Of a stretch of DNA of 17,316 nt, positions 6,479 to 14,504 are shown piece by piece (position 1 is the stretch's first letter; each line of letters opens with the position of its first letter). The stretch covers positions 1 to 17,316 of the forward strand of contig CAKRLN010000014.1 in the NCBI GenBank assembly GCA_934359535.1, in the 5' to 3' direction. Position numbers and translations under genes: made by a program. This DNA is from an uncultured Lachnospiraceae bacterium (GTDB lineage: Bacteria > Bacillota > Clostridia > Lachnospirales > Lachnospiraceae). The notes beneath the pieces were generated by a model that saw only the letters and a program-made list of their open reading frames with translations, had not been told where the DNA came from and did not search any database.

Positions 6479-7901
6479 TGGCTTTGATACCGCTGTTAAT
6501 GACCGGATAAAAAAGCCAGAAACGCAAGAGGAATGGCAGGCGCGCATGGGTGCGCAAATTATAGAGTATCTGAAGGGCGAAATTTACCTGGATCTTCCAT
6601 ATCTGGACATTGCCCTTTCAGCATTAGAGCCGCGTGGCAATGCAGAGCTTATGACTTATGCAACAGATGGCGTTTTTTTGTATTTCGGACCGGAGCATCA
6701 GATCGGGGTTTTCCGGAGCAATGAACGTTTTTTGATGCGGGCATATCTTCATACGGTGCTGCACTGTATTTATGCGCATCTGTGGATCGGTGGGACAAGA
6801 GAGCGGATACTTTGGAATCTGGCATGTGATATGGCGGTAGAATCTGTGATCGATCAGCTTGACAAGCCGTGTACGAAGCGGATTCTCAGCTTTCAGAGAA
6901 AGAAGCTCTATGACTGGATGAAAAAGGAGCAGATTGTTTCAGCAGCGGAGCTTTATGAGGCGCTTTATGCAAAGTATGCAGGAGTCGTTGTGGAACGGAA
7001 AGAAGAGCAGGGAAAAACAGACGAGGCAGACAGGCAGGAGCTTTTGGGTCTGCTTGCGGAATTTGCGGTGGACGACCACAGGTTCTGGCCGAAGGAAGAA
7101 AAAGAGAAAAAGAAGATGATAAAGGAGGCTGCCGCACAGGACAAATGGCAGCAGGCTGCAAGGCAGATGCAGTTGAAAAGGGATCAGCGGGGAAAGGAAG
7201 CAGATCTGGGACAGAAACTTCTCTTAAGCAATGCCAAAACGCCAAAAAAGCAGCGCAGCTATGCGGAATTTCTGAAGAAATTCACAAAGCTTAGGGAGGA
7301 AATCCATCTGAATGCAGATGAATTTGATTTATCCTATTACACCTATGGGCTTTCCCATTATGGCAATATCCCACTGATTGAACCGCTTGAGACGAAGGAG
7401 GAGAAACGCATCCGGGAGCTTGTGATCGTGATTGATACCAGCTATTCGACAAGCGGGGAGCTTGTGAAGGGCTTTATTAGAGAGACATTTGCAATTTTAA
7501 ACGAGAAGCAGGCATTTTTTAAACAAAACCGGGTGCATATCCTTCAGTGTGATGATGCGGTAAGAAAAGATACGCTTGTGACGTCGGAAAACGATGTAAA
7601 AAGGCTGCTTTCGGATTTTGAACTTACAGGTGGCGGAAATACCGATTTCCGTCCGGCATTTGCCTATGTAGAGCACTTAATGGAAAAAGGAAGCCTCACG
7701 CATCCGGGAGGACTTTTGTATTTTACCGATGGAAAGGGCATCTATCCGAAGAAGCGTCCGGCATATCCATGCGCATTTTTATTCCTTGGAGGCAGCAAAA
7801 GGGAAGCAGTCCCGGCATGGGCCATGCAGCTTTGTGTGGAACAGGAGGAGCTTCGAAGGGCAGGCACTGGAAAAAGAAAAGAAACGAGGAAGACAGTATG
7901 A
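6462..7901 (+). CDS. DUF2201-type protein: metallopeptidase-like domain plus VWA-like domain
   Basis: The protein is 479 aa. The N-terminal domain (about 20-135) matches the DUF2201_N putative metallopeptidase pattern. It has HTVLHCIYAH at 97-106, where the usual HExxH catalytic Glu is replaced by Thr, followed by WNLACDMAVESVID. A charged, Lys/Glu-rich linker spans about 175-285. The C-terminal VWA-like domain starts at RELVIVIDTSYSTSGE (318-333) and has an intact metal-ion site: D325-x-S327-x-S329, T394-D395 in GGGNTDFRP, and T422-D423-G424. Proteins of this kind pair with a MoxR AAA+ ATPase, here encoded directly downstream with an ATGA overlap. An upstream in-frame ATG at 6420 exists, but the ATG at 6462 has GGGAGGGG (6448-6455) six bases before it and gives the conserved start MSTFFDGFD. 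Probable role: chaperone-like partner of the ATPase. The substrate is unknown. Confidence 0.85.
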   Translation: MSTFFDGFDTAVNDRIKKPETQEEWQARMGAQIIEYLKGEIYLDLPYLDIALSALEPRGNAELMTYATDGVFLYFGPEHQIGVFRSNERFLMRAYLHTVLHCIYAHLWIGGTRERILWNLACDMAVESVIDQLDKPCTKRILSFQRKKLYDWMKKEQIVSAAELYEALYAKYAGVVVERKEEQGKTDEADRQELLGLLAEFAVDDHRFWPKEEKEKKKMIKEAAAQDKWQQAARQMQLKRDQRGKEADLGQKLLLSNAKTPKKQRSYAEFLKKFTKLREEIHLNADEFDLSYYTYGLSHYGNIPLIEPLETKEEKRIRELVIVIDTSYSTSGELVKGFIRETFAILNEKQAFFKQNRVHILQCDDAVRKDTLVTSENDVKRLLSDFELTGGGNTDFRPAFAYVEHLMEKGSLTHPGGLLYFTDGKGIYPKKRPAYPCAFLFLGGSKREAVPAWAMQLCVEQEELRRAGTGKRKETRKTV

Positions 7902-9445
7902 ACATCAGGCAGGCAAAGGAAGAAATTAAAAATACCGTTTTGGCATATCTCGACAAGGACACCGGGGGAGGCTATACCATTCCGCAGATCAGACAGCGTC
8001 CAGTGCTTCTTATGGGACCTCCGGGAATCGGGAAAACGCAGATTATGGAGCAGATCGCGTCCGAGCTTCAGATCGGGCTTGTATCCTACACGATCACGCA
8101 CCATACGAGACAGAGTGCGGTCGGACTTCCTATGATCTGTAAGGAGCAGTTTGATGGAAAAAGCTGTGAGGTCACCCGGTATACGATGAGTGAGATTATT
8201 GCCGGGGTACATGAGAGAATCCGCGATTTCGGTCAGCCGGAGGGGATTTTATTTCTCGATGAGATCAACTGTGCATCGGAGACACTGACTCCGGCAATGC
8301 TACAGTTTCTACAGTGCAAAAGCTTTGGTAACCAGAAACTTCCAGAGGGATGGATTTTAGTTGCAGCAGGCAATCCGCCGGAATACAACAGGTCCGTGCA
8401 TGAATTTGATGTGGTGACACTGGACCGCGTGCGTTATATTGAGATTGAGGCAGACCTTTCGGTGTGGAAGCAGTACGCAGCGGATGCGCATGTGCATGGT
8501 GCCATTCTCAGCTATTTAGAGCTTCGTCCGGATCATTTCTACCGCATTGAAGCTACGGTAGATGGGCTTTCCTTTGTGACCGCAAGAGGCTGGGAGGATT
8601 TGAGCACGCTGATGAAGACCTATGAAAAATTAAAGCTTCCGGTTACCAAAGAGGTTGTCCGGGAATTTATAAGAGAAGAGGATACCGCAGAGGATTTCTA
8701 TGCATATCTTGAGCTTTACCGCAAATATCAGGATGATTACCGGATTGAGGTCATTTTGCAGGGCAGTGTACCATCGGAGATTTATGCGAGACTGATGCAG
8801 GCGGATTTTGATGAACGGCTCAGTGTGACGAACCTTCTTCTGGATGGCCTGATGAAGGGCTTTTTCCATTATTATTGGGAAAAACAGTTTACAGACCGCT
8901 GGTATGGCTGGCTGAAGGATTATAAGGAAAAGCTTGACCGTGTTCGTCCGGAAGAGTTATCAACAGAGGCAGGAGTTATCTACAAGGCACTTTTTTGCGA
9001 GGTGGAAAATGACTACAAAAGCAGAAAACAAAGTGGATATCTGTCTGGCAATGAGGCATCGGTTCTCACGCGGCTATTTAATAGCTTAAGGAGAAATGCA
9101 CCAGAAGGAGCAGCGCTTAAAAACGGGAATGGTATGGAGACGGCAGCAGTGGATGCGCTTACATATTTTGAGTCGGCAAGAGAAGGCTTTTCGGTGCAGG
9201 CAGCAGCCTTGAAGCAGGAAAAAGAACAGATGCGTAAGCAGCTGGAGGCAGCATTTGATTTTATGGAAAATGCATTTTCCGAAGGGCAGGAGATGCTTGT
9301 ATTTGTGACCGGACTTGCAATGCACAAGGAGTCTGCGGTATTTCTTGCGGCAAATCCATGTGCGCGCTTCGAACAGTATAATGAGAAGCTGCTTGCGGGA
9401 ACAAGGCGCGGAGAGCTCTTAAAAAAGCTGGACGAAACCGTTTAA
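7898..9445 (+). CDS. MoxR-family AAA+ ATPase
   Basis: The protein is 515 aa. It has the AAA+ elements in order: Walker A GPPGIGKT (40-47), Walker B ILFLDE (117-122), a sensor 1 Asn in VAAGNPPEYN (Asn159), an Arg in LDRVRYIEI (about 177), and a sensor 2 region SFVTARGWEDLS (about 225-236). The AAA+ core ends near 260. The remaining 250 residues form a helical C-terminal extension, with a coiled-coil-like stretch around 432-456. MoxR ATPases remodel or activate target protein complexes together with a VWA protein, here the product of the gene just upstream. The frame is open from 7769, but the ATG at 7898 overlaps the VWA stop as ATGA, with GAGGAAG just ahead, and gives the family start MNIRQAKEEIKN. 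No terminator is visible after it. Confidence 0.9.
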   Translation: MNIRQAKEEIKNTVLAYLDKDTGGGYTIPQIRQRPVLLMGPPGIGKTQIMEQIASELQIGLVSYTITHHTRQSAVGLPMICKEQFDGKSCEVTRYTMSEIIAGVHERIRDFGQPEGILFLDEINCASETLTPAMLQFLQCKSFGNQKLPEGWILVAAGNPPEYNRSVHEFDVVTLDRVRYIEIEADLSVWKQYAADAHVHGAILSYLELRPDHFYRIEATVDGLSFVTARGWEDLSTLMKTYEKLKLPVTKEVVREFIREEDTAEDFYAYLELYRKYQDDYRIEVILQGSVPSEIYARLMQADFDERLSVTNLLLDGLMKGFFHYYWEKQFTDRWYGWLKDYKEKLDRVRPEELSTEAGVIYKALFCEVENDYKSRKQSGYLSGNEASVLTRLFNSLRRNAPEGAALKNGNGMETAAVDALTYFESAREGFSVQAAALKQEKEQMRKQLEAAFDFMENAFSEGQEMLVFVTGLAMHKESAVFLAANPCARFEQYNEKLLAGTRRGELLKKLDETV

Positions 9446-9543
9446 TAGCAGTTGGACAGGCAGCTTAGGTATGTAAGAACAGAATAAAAAAACAACCATG
9501 CATACGCAAAAACAGGTGTTAAATCAGGAAAGAAGGAAAAAAG

Positions 9544-10629
9544 ATGAAATTATATATGCCGACAAAGGTATTTTTTGAACAGGGCAGTGTGAAAAATCAT
9601 GCAGAAGAATTAAAGAAGCTCGGAACAAAGGCAATGATCGTTACCGGAAAGCATTCAAGCCGTATCAATGGCTCACTTCTGGATGTTGAGGCAGCATTAA
9701 AACAAAATGGACAGGATTATGTGATCTTTGATGAGATTGAAGAAAATCCATCCGTTGAGACCGCTTCAAAAGCGGCATCCGCTGCTGTGGCGGCGGAGGT
9801 GGATTTCTTTGTGGCGGTCGGAGGCGGTTCCCCGATGGATGCGTCGAAGGCAATTTCCCTGCTTGCCAAGAACCCGGATGCTATCCCGGAGGCGGAAGAA
9901 AGACTCTATGATGCGGCACCGATGGAGGCTTTCCCGGTTGCGGCTGTGCCGACTACCTCCGGAACCGGTTCCGAGGTGACACCGTATGCAATTCTTACCC
10001 TGCATAAGAGCCACACGAAAAAATCCATAGCACATAAGCTGTTCGCAGATGTGGCATTTATTGATTATTCTTATCTGAAAACGTCCTCCTACGGCGGACT
10101 TGTCAGCACCTGTGTGGATGCGCTTGCCCATCTGATCGAGTCGTATCTGAACACAAATGCGAATCCCTGCAACCGCATGTATTCCATGGAGGGACTGCGT
10201 CTCTGGGGCAGAACAAAGGAGGCACTTTTGCGTGGCGGGGATGCACTGACCGATGCAGTGTATGAGAATTTCATGCATGCATCCATGGTTGCGGGTATAG
10301 CGATCGCACATACCGGAACAAGCCTGCCGCATGGACTGAGTTATCCAGTTACCTATGAGATGGGCATTTCGCATGGAAAAGCAGTTGGCTTTTTCCTGCC
10401 TGGATTCCTGCGGTGTTATGAGGATCAGGAGGCAGTTGGTACCGTGCTTTATCTGCTTGGTTTTGGATCGGTGGAGGAATTTACAGATTATCTGAAAAAG
10501 CTGATCGGGGAGCCTTCCATTCCAAAGGAGCTTTGGAGCCTTGACAGAAGGGCGGTCCTTTCGAATCCGGCGAAGCTGAAAAATTATCCATTTGCGATGA
10601 ATGAGGAAATCTTAAAGAAATATTTATAG
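9544..10629 (+). CDS. iron-containing (group III) alcohol dehydrogenase
   Basis: This is a cytoplasmic NAD(P)-dependent alcohol/aldehyde oxidoreductase, 361 aa, slightly shorter than the usual 380-390. Motifs: the nucleotide loop VGGGSPMDASKA (about 92-103), PTTSGTGSEVTPYA (136-149), and the metal ligands Asp192 and His196 in VDALAHLIES, His263 in SLPHGLSYP and His277 in ISHGKAVG. All four ligands of the family are present, so it should be active. The substrate cannot be told; butanol, propanediol or other fermentation-linked alcohols are possible. RBS AGAAGG lies just upstream. There are 98 nt between the MoxR stop and this ATG with no hairpin or clear promoter, and the MATE gene starts 17 nt after its stop. 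Confidence 0.9.
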   Translation: MKLYMPTKVFFEQGSVKNHAEELKKLGTKAMIVTGKHSSRINGSLLDVEAALKQNGQDYVIFDEIEENPSVETASKAASAAVAAEVDFFVAVGGGSPMDASKAISLLAKNPDAIPEAEERLYDAAPMEAFPVAAVPTTSGTGSEVTPYAILTLHKSHTKKSIAHKLFADVAFIDYSYLKTSSYGGLVSTCVDALAHLIESYLNTNANPCNRMYSMEGLRLWGRTKEALLRGGDALTDAVYENFMHASMVAGIAIAHTGTSLPHGLSYPVTYEMGISHGKAVGFFLPGFLRCYEDQEAVGTVLYLLGFGSVEEFTDYLKKLIGEPSIPKELWSLDRRAVLSNPAKLKNYPFAMNEEILKKYL

Positions 10630-10646
10630 AGTAAGGATTTGAAGAA

Positions 10647-11996
10647 ATGAGCAGCAATACCAATGATTTAACTAAGGGCAGACTTTTCCGGCAGATTTTT
10701 TTCTTGAGCCTCCCGCTTATGATGTCAAATCTGCTGCAGGTGCTCTTTAATATTTCGGATGTTGCAGTAGTTGGAAAGTTCGCAGGTGCTTATGCGCTTG
10801 GCTCGGTAGGGTCAACGTCGATTCTTCTGACGCTGTTTCTTGCCATACCGCTTGGAATGGGTGGTGGAATCAATGTGCTGACTGCACTTGCAATTGGTTC
10901 AAAAAATAAAAAGGATGTGTCCGAGACAATCCATACTGCAGCGCTTATTAGTCTCGGAGCGGGAATTCTGCTTCTTGCCTTTGGCATATTTTTTGCAAGG
11001 GATCTGCTGATCCTGTTACATACAAAGGATGAGCTGATAGAGGGAGCAGTCAGCTACCTGCATGTTTATTCCCTTGGGATGCCGGCCGTTGCCCTTTATA
11101 ATTTCGGCAATGCCGTATTCAGTGCAGCTGGCAATACGAAAAAGCCGTTACAGTATCTGACACTCGCGGGTGTCGTTAATATTGTGTTAAACCTGTTTTT
11201 CGTTATCGTATTAAAGATCGATGTATGTGGCGTTGCGGCAGCAAGTGCAATTTCACAATATCTGTCTGCCGGGCTGCTTTTAAGGGATCTGTTCTGTACA
11301 AAGGAGCTCTATGGCATGCGGCTTACAGAGCTGAAATTTACCAGGGAAAAGGCAGGAAAGATCTTAAAGCTTGGTGTACCATCAGCCTTCCAGTACATGA
11401 TCTACAGCGTTGCAAATCTGTTTGTCCAGACTGGTGTAAATACCTTTTCTGCAACGGTTGTGGCTGGAAATTCTGCCGCTGCAAACGCAGACAATCTGGT
11501 GTATGATCTGATGGCAGCTTTTTATACGGTCTGTGGCAGCTTTATGGGGCAGAATCTTGGGGCAGGAAAACGTGACCGCGTAATAAAAAGCTATCTGATC
11601 TGCCTTTTATATTCGTTTGCAGCAGGGCTTATCGCAGGGCTTCTCCTTGTTGCATTTGGAACACAGTTTCTTGGACTGTTTGCAAATGAGAAAGCCGTTA
11701 TTGATGCCGGAATGGACCGCCTGTTTGTCATGGGGCTTGTTTATTGTATTTCCGCGTTTATGGACTGCACAACAGCGGCAACGCGTGCGCTTGGTAAAAC
11801 GGTTGTCCCGACGATCATTATGATTCTTGGTTCGTGTGTGTTCCGGATCGTGTGGATTTATACTGTGTTTGCAGTCTTCCATACAACAACGGCATTATAC
11901 CTTTTGTATGGAGTATCGTGGATGATTACTGCAATACCGGAGATTATTTATTTTATTGTAATCTACCGGAGACGGTTTGCAGTTGGAAAATGTTAG
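10647..11996 (+). CDS. MATE-family multidrug/cation efflux transporter
   Basis: The protein is 449 aa with about 12 hydrophobic segments in two similar halves, as expected for MATE transporters, which export drugs or metabolites using a Na+ or H+ gradient. The N-terminus (TKGRLFRQIFFLSLPLMMSN then LFNISDVAVVGKFAGAYALG) and PLGMGGGINVLTALAIGSKN are characteristic. Further family marks are YNFGNAVFSAAGNTKKPLQY in the first half and YTVCGSFMGQNLGAGKRDRV in the second. It sits between the alcohol dehydrogenase and the sigma-like gene with gaps of 17 and 16 nt, so it is probably co-transcribed. The substrate is unknown. Confidence 0.92.
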   Translation: MSSNTNDLTKGRLFRQIFFLSLPLMMSNLLQVLFNISDVAVVGKFAGAYALGSVGSTSILLTLFLAIPLGMGGGINVLTALAIGSKNKKDVSETIHTAALISLGAGILLLAFGIFFARDLLILLHTKDELIEGAVSYLHVYSLGMPAVALYNFGNAVFSAAGNTKKPLQYLTLAGVVNIVLNLFFVIVLKIDVCGVAAASAISQYLSAGLLLRDLFCTKELYGMRLTELKFTREKAGKILKLGVPSAFQYMIYSVANLFVQTGVNTFSATVVAGNSAAANADNLVYDLMAAFYTVCGSFMGQNLGAGKRDRVIKSYLICLLYSFAAGLIAGLLLVAFGTQFLGLFANEKAVIDAGMDRLFVMGLVYCISAFMDCTTAATRALGKTVVPTIIMILGSCVFRIVWIYTVFAVFHTTTALYLLYGVSWMITAIPEIIYFIVIYRRRFAVGKC

Positions 11997-12012
11997 ATAA
12001 AGGAGAAATGAT

Positions 12013-12843
12013 ATGTTAGACCAGAATACATTTATGGAGACCGTCCATGCGGTGTCCGAGATTATAAGAACCTCACAGGAGCCGCTAAAAAAGGAGGACA
12101 TCCTTTCTTATTTTAAAGATATGGAATTAAATGAGAATCAGGAAAATATGATACTCGAATTTCTGTTGATGCCACACGAGGAAGAAGACAAAGAAGAGAA
12201 CGTAGATGCAGAGGATACGCAAGAAGCTGGGAATGCCGGGGAAATTGGAGCAAACGAGGAACAAGAGGATGCTTTGGCAGACGGAAAGCAGGAAGAAAAC
12301 AGTGAGGAGGACATCCTTGCGCATTCCCCTGTGTTTCAGATGTACCTAAAGGAACTTGCAGATATTCCGGAATATACAAAGGAAGAACTGTCTTCGATGT
12401 ATGAGAAGCTGTTATCCGGTGATGAGGGCATGATCCATAAGATTTCGAACGCATGGCTTAGAAATGTGCTTGAGGCAGCAAAGAAGCTTGCAGTATCGCA
12501 GGAGGGCTTTGAGGATGTTGTCCAGGAAGGAAACATGGCATTGTTTTTATGTCTGAGTGATCTGTGCGGCAGCAGGGAAAGCGTGGATGTGGAGAAAGAG
12601 CTTCTTTCGGCGGTCGGGGAATCCATGAAGGCATGTATCCGTGAACTGACCGGGGAGGATGAGGACGAGAATGCGGTAGTCGGCAAGGTTTCCCTTGTGA
12701 ATGAAGCTGTGAAGTATTTAAAGAAAGAAAACGGAAAAGAACCATCCTTAAAGGAGCTTTCGGATTATACCCATGTATCTGAGGAGGAGCTTTCAGATCT
12801 GCTTGAGCTCATGAAAAAGGCAGAGGGGCAGGACAAAAAATAA
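12013..12843 (+). CDS. degenerate sigma-70-like protein lacking region 4
   Basis: The protein is 276 aa. Residues 1-52 look like a helical RpoD region 1.1-type domain (TFMETVHAVSEIIRTSQEPL). A very acidic linker follows at 54-100. Residues 103-180 resemble regions 1.2 to 2.2: SPVFQMYLKELADIPEYTKE (compare DPVRMYLKEIG), then LRNVLEAAKKLA and FEDVVQEGNMALF (compare LDLIQEGNIGLM). Residues 230-265 resemble region 3 (LKKENGKEPSLKELSDYTHV). The region 2.3/2.4 block that melts and reads the -10, and all of region 4 that reads the -35, are not recognisable. It might still touch RNA polymerase through the region 2.2-like helix. It starts 16 nt after the MATE gene with a strong RBS AAAGGAG and is followed by a terminator. 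No function is proven. Confidence 0.7.
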   Translation: MLDQNTFMETVHAVSEIIRTSQEPLKKEDILSYFKDMELNENQENMILEFLLMPHEEEDKEENVDAEDTQEAGNAGEIGANEEQEDALADGKQEENSEEDILAHSPVFQMYLKELADIPEYTKEELSSMYEKLLSGDEGMIHKISNAWLRNVLEAAKKLAVSQEGFEDVVQEGNMALFLCLSDLCGSRESVDVEKELLSAVGESMKACIRELTGEDEDENAVVGKVSLVNEAVKYLKKENGKEPSLKELSDYTHVSEEELSDLLELMKKAEGQDKK

Positions 12844-12854
12844 AATGCCGATAG

Positions 12855-12895
12855 AAAAAAGGGCGTATGACCAAATTGGTTCATATGCCCTTTTA
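12855..12895. terminator. bidirectional terminator between convergent genes
   Basis: The stem AAAAGGGCGTATGACC pairs with GGTTCATATGCCCTTTT (one G-T wobble, one bulged base, loop AAATT). It has a T-run on the plus strand (12891-12894) and an A-run (12855-12860) that gives a T-run on the minus strand. It lies between the sigma-like gene (+) and enolase (-) and can serve both. Confidence 0.85.
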
Positions 12896-12935
12896 TGGAT
12901 TGGTTTTTCTTTTTTTAATTTATTTTATGTTAGAT

Positions 12936-14258
<1,323 letters not shown>

Positions 14259-14271
14259 TTATTTTAGGCAT

Positions 14272-14312
14272 TTGCGAAACTCTCCAAAATTTACTTTTTG
14301 TGAGTTTCGCAA
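14272..14312. repeat. 41-nt perfect inverted repeat in the enolase leader
   Basis: Arms TTGCGAAACTC (14272-14282) and GAGTTTCGCAA (14302-14312) form a perfect 11-bp stem with a 19-nt AT-rich loop. No T-run follows on either strand, so it is not a terminator. One half matches 24 bases at 47-70 with one mismatch, showing that it is a dispersed element. It ends about 37 nt upstream of the enolase start codon. Confidence 0.75.
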
Positions 14313-14336
14313 TTGTCCAGCTATGCATGGATAAAA

Positions 14337-14379
14337 GAGAGCTCCGCCGGAAGCAGCTACCTTCCAGCTTTGGAGTCTC
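14337..14379 (-). promoter_or_regulatory. nested stem-loop in the enolase 5' leader
   Basis: On the minus strand GAGACTCC (14379-14372) pairs with GGAGCTCTC (14345-14337), with one bulged C. Inside, GGAAG pairs with CTTCC around a 7-nt loop. It lies downstream of the predicted start and upstream of the 41-nt repeat. No known riboswitch is recognised. Confidence 0.5.
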
Positions 14380-14393
14380 GAATGATTTACACA

Positions 14394-14427
14394 AGGTTAG
14401 GATAGACTAACCTAGCGCTTTTTTCAA
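14394..14427 (-). promoter_or_regulatory. enolase promoter with a palindrome over the -10 box
   Basis: On the minus strand TTGAAA (14427-14422), 17 bp, TATCCT (14404-14399) form a sigma-A type promoter. A palindrome AGGTTAG-N6-CTAACCT (14394-14413) overlaps the -10 box and could be a repressor site. Transcription should start near 14392. Confidence 0.6.
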
Positions 14428-14461
14428 GGGGATTAAATGATGAAAAATTCTCTGTAACTTA

Positions 14462-14495
14462 AATCCTCCCCGGAGGCGATGCTCCGGGGAGGATT
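14462..14495. terminator. strong hairpin after trkH, probable terminator
   Basis: A perfect 14-bp stem, AATCCTCCCCGGAG (14462-14475) with CTCCGGGGAGGATT (14482-14495), has loop GCGATG. It lies 9 nt past the trkH stop, so it most likely ends the trk transcript. The T-tract after it on the minus strand is short (ATTTAAG). The better T-run (14498-14502) is on the plus strand, where no gene is visible upstream. Confidence 0.75.
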
Positions 14496-14504
14496 CCTTT
14501 TTGT

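Noticed and set aside
7769..7897. Upstream ATG start for the MoxR ATPase
   Set aside because: It would overlap the VWA gene by 133 nt and add residues with no family likeness; the ATGA overlap at 7898 is typical.
7742..8212. 156-aa minus-strand reading frame across the VWA/MoxR junction
   Set aside because: It lies opposite clear Walker A and VWA coding sequence and has no family features.
9766..10374. 202-aa minus-strand reading frame inside the alcohol dehydrogenase gene
   Set aside because: The plus-strand frame carries all catalytic motifs of a known enzyme; the antisense frame resembles nothing and is a shadow.
14272..14312. Inverted repeat as a rho-independent terminator or transcription attenuator
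   Set aside because: The loop is 19 nt and no T-run follows on either strand.
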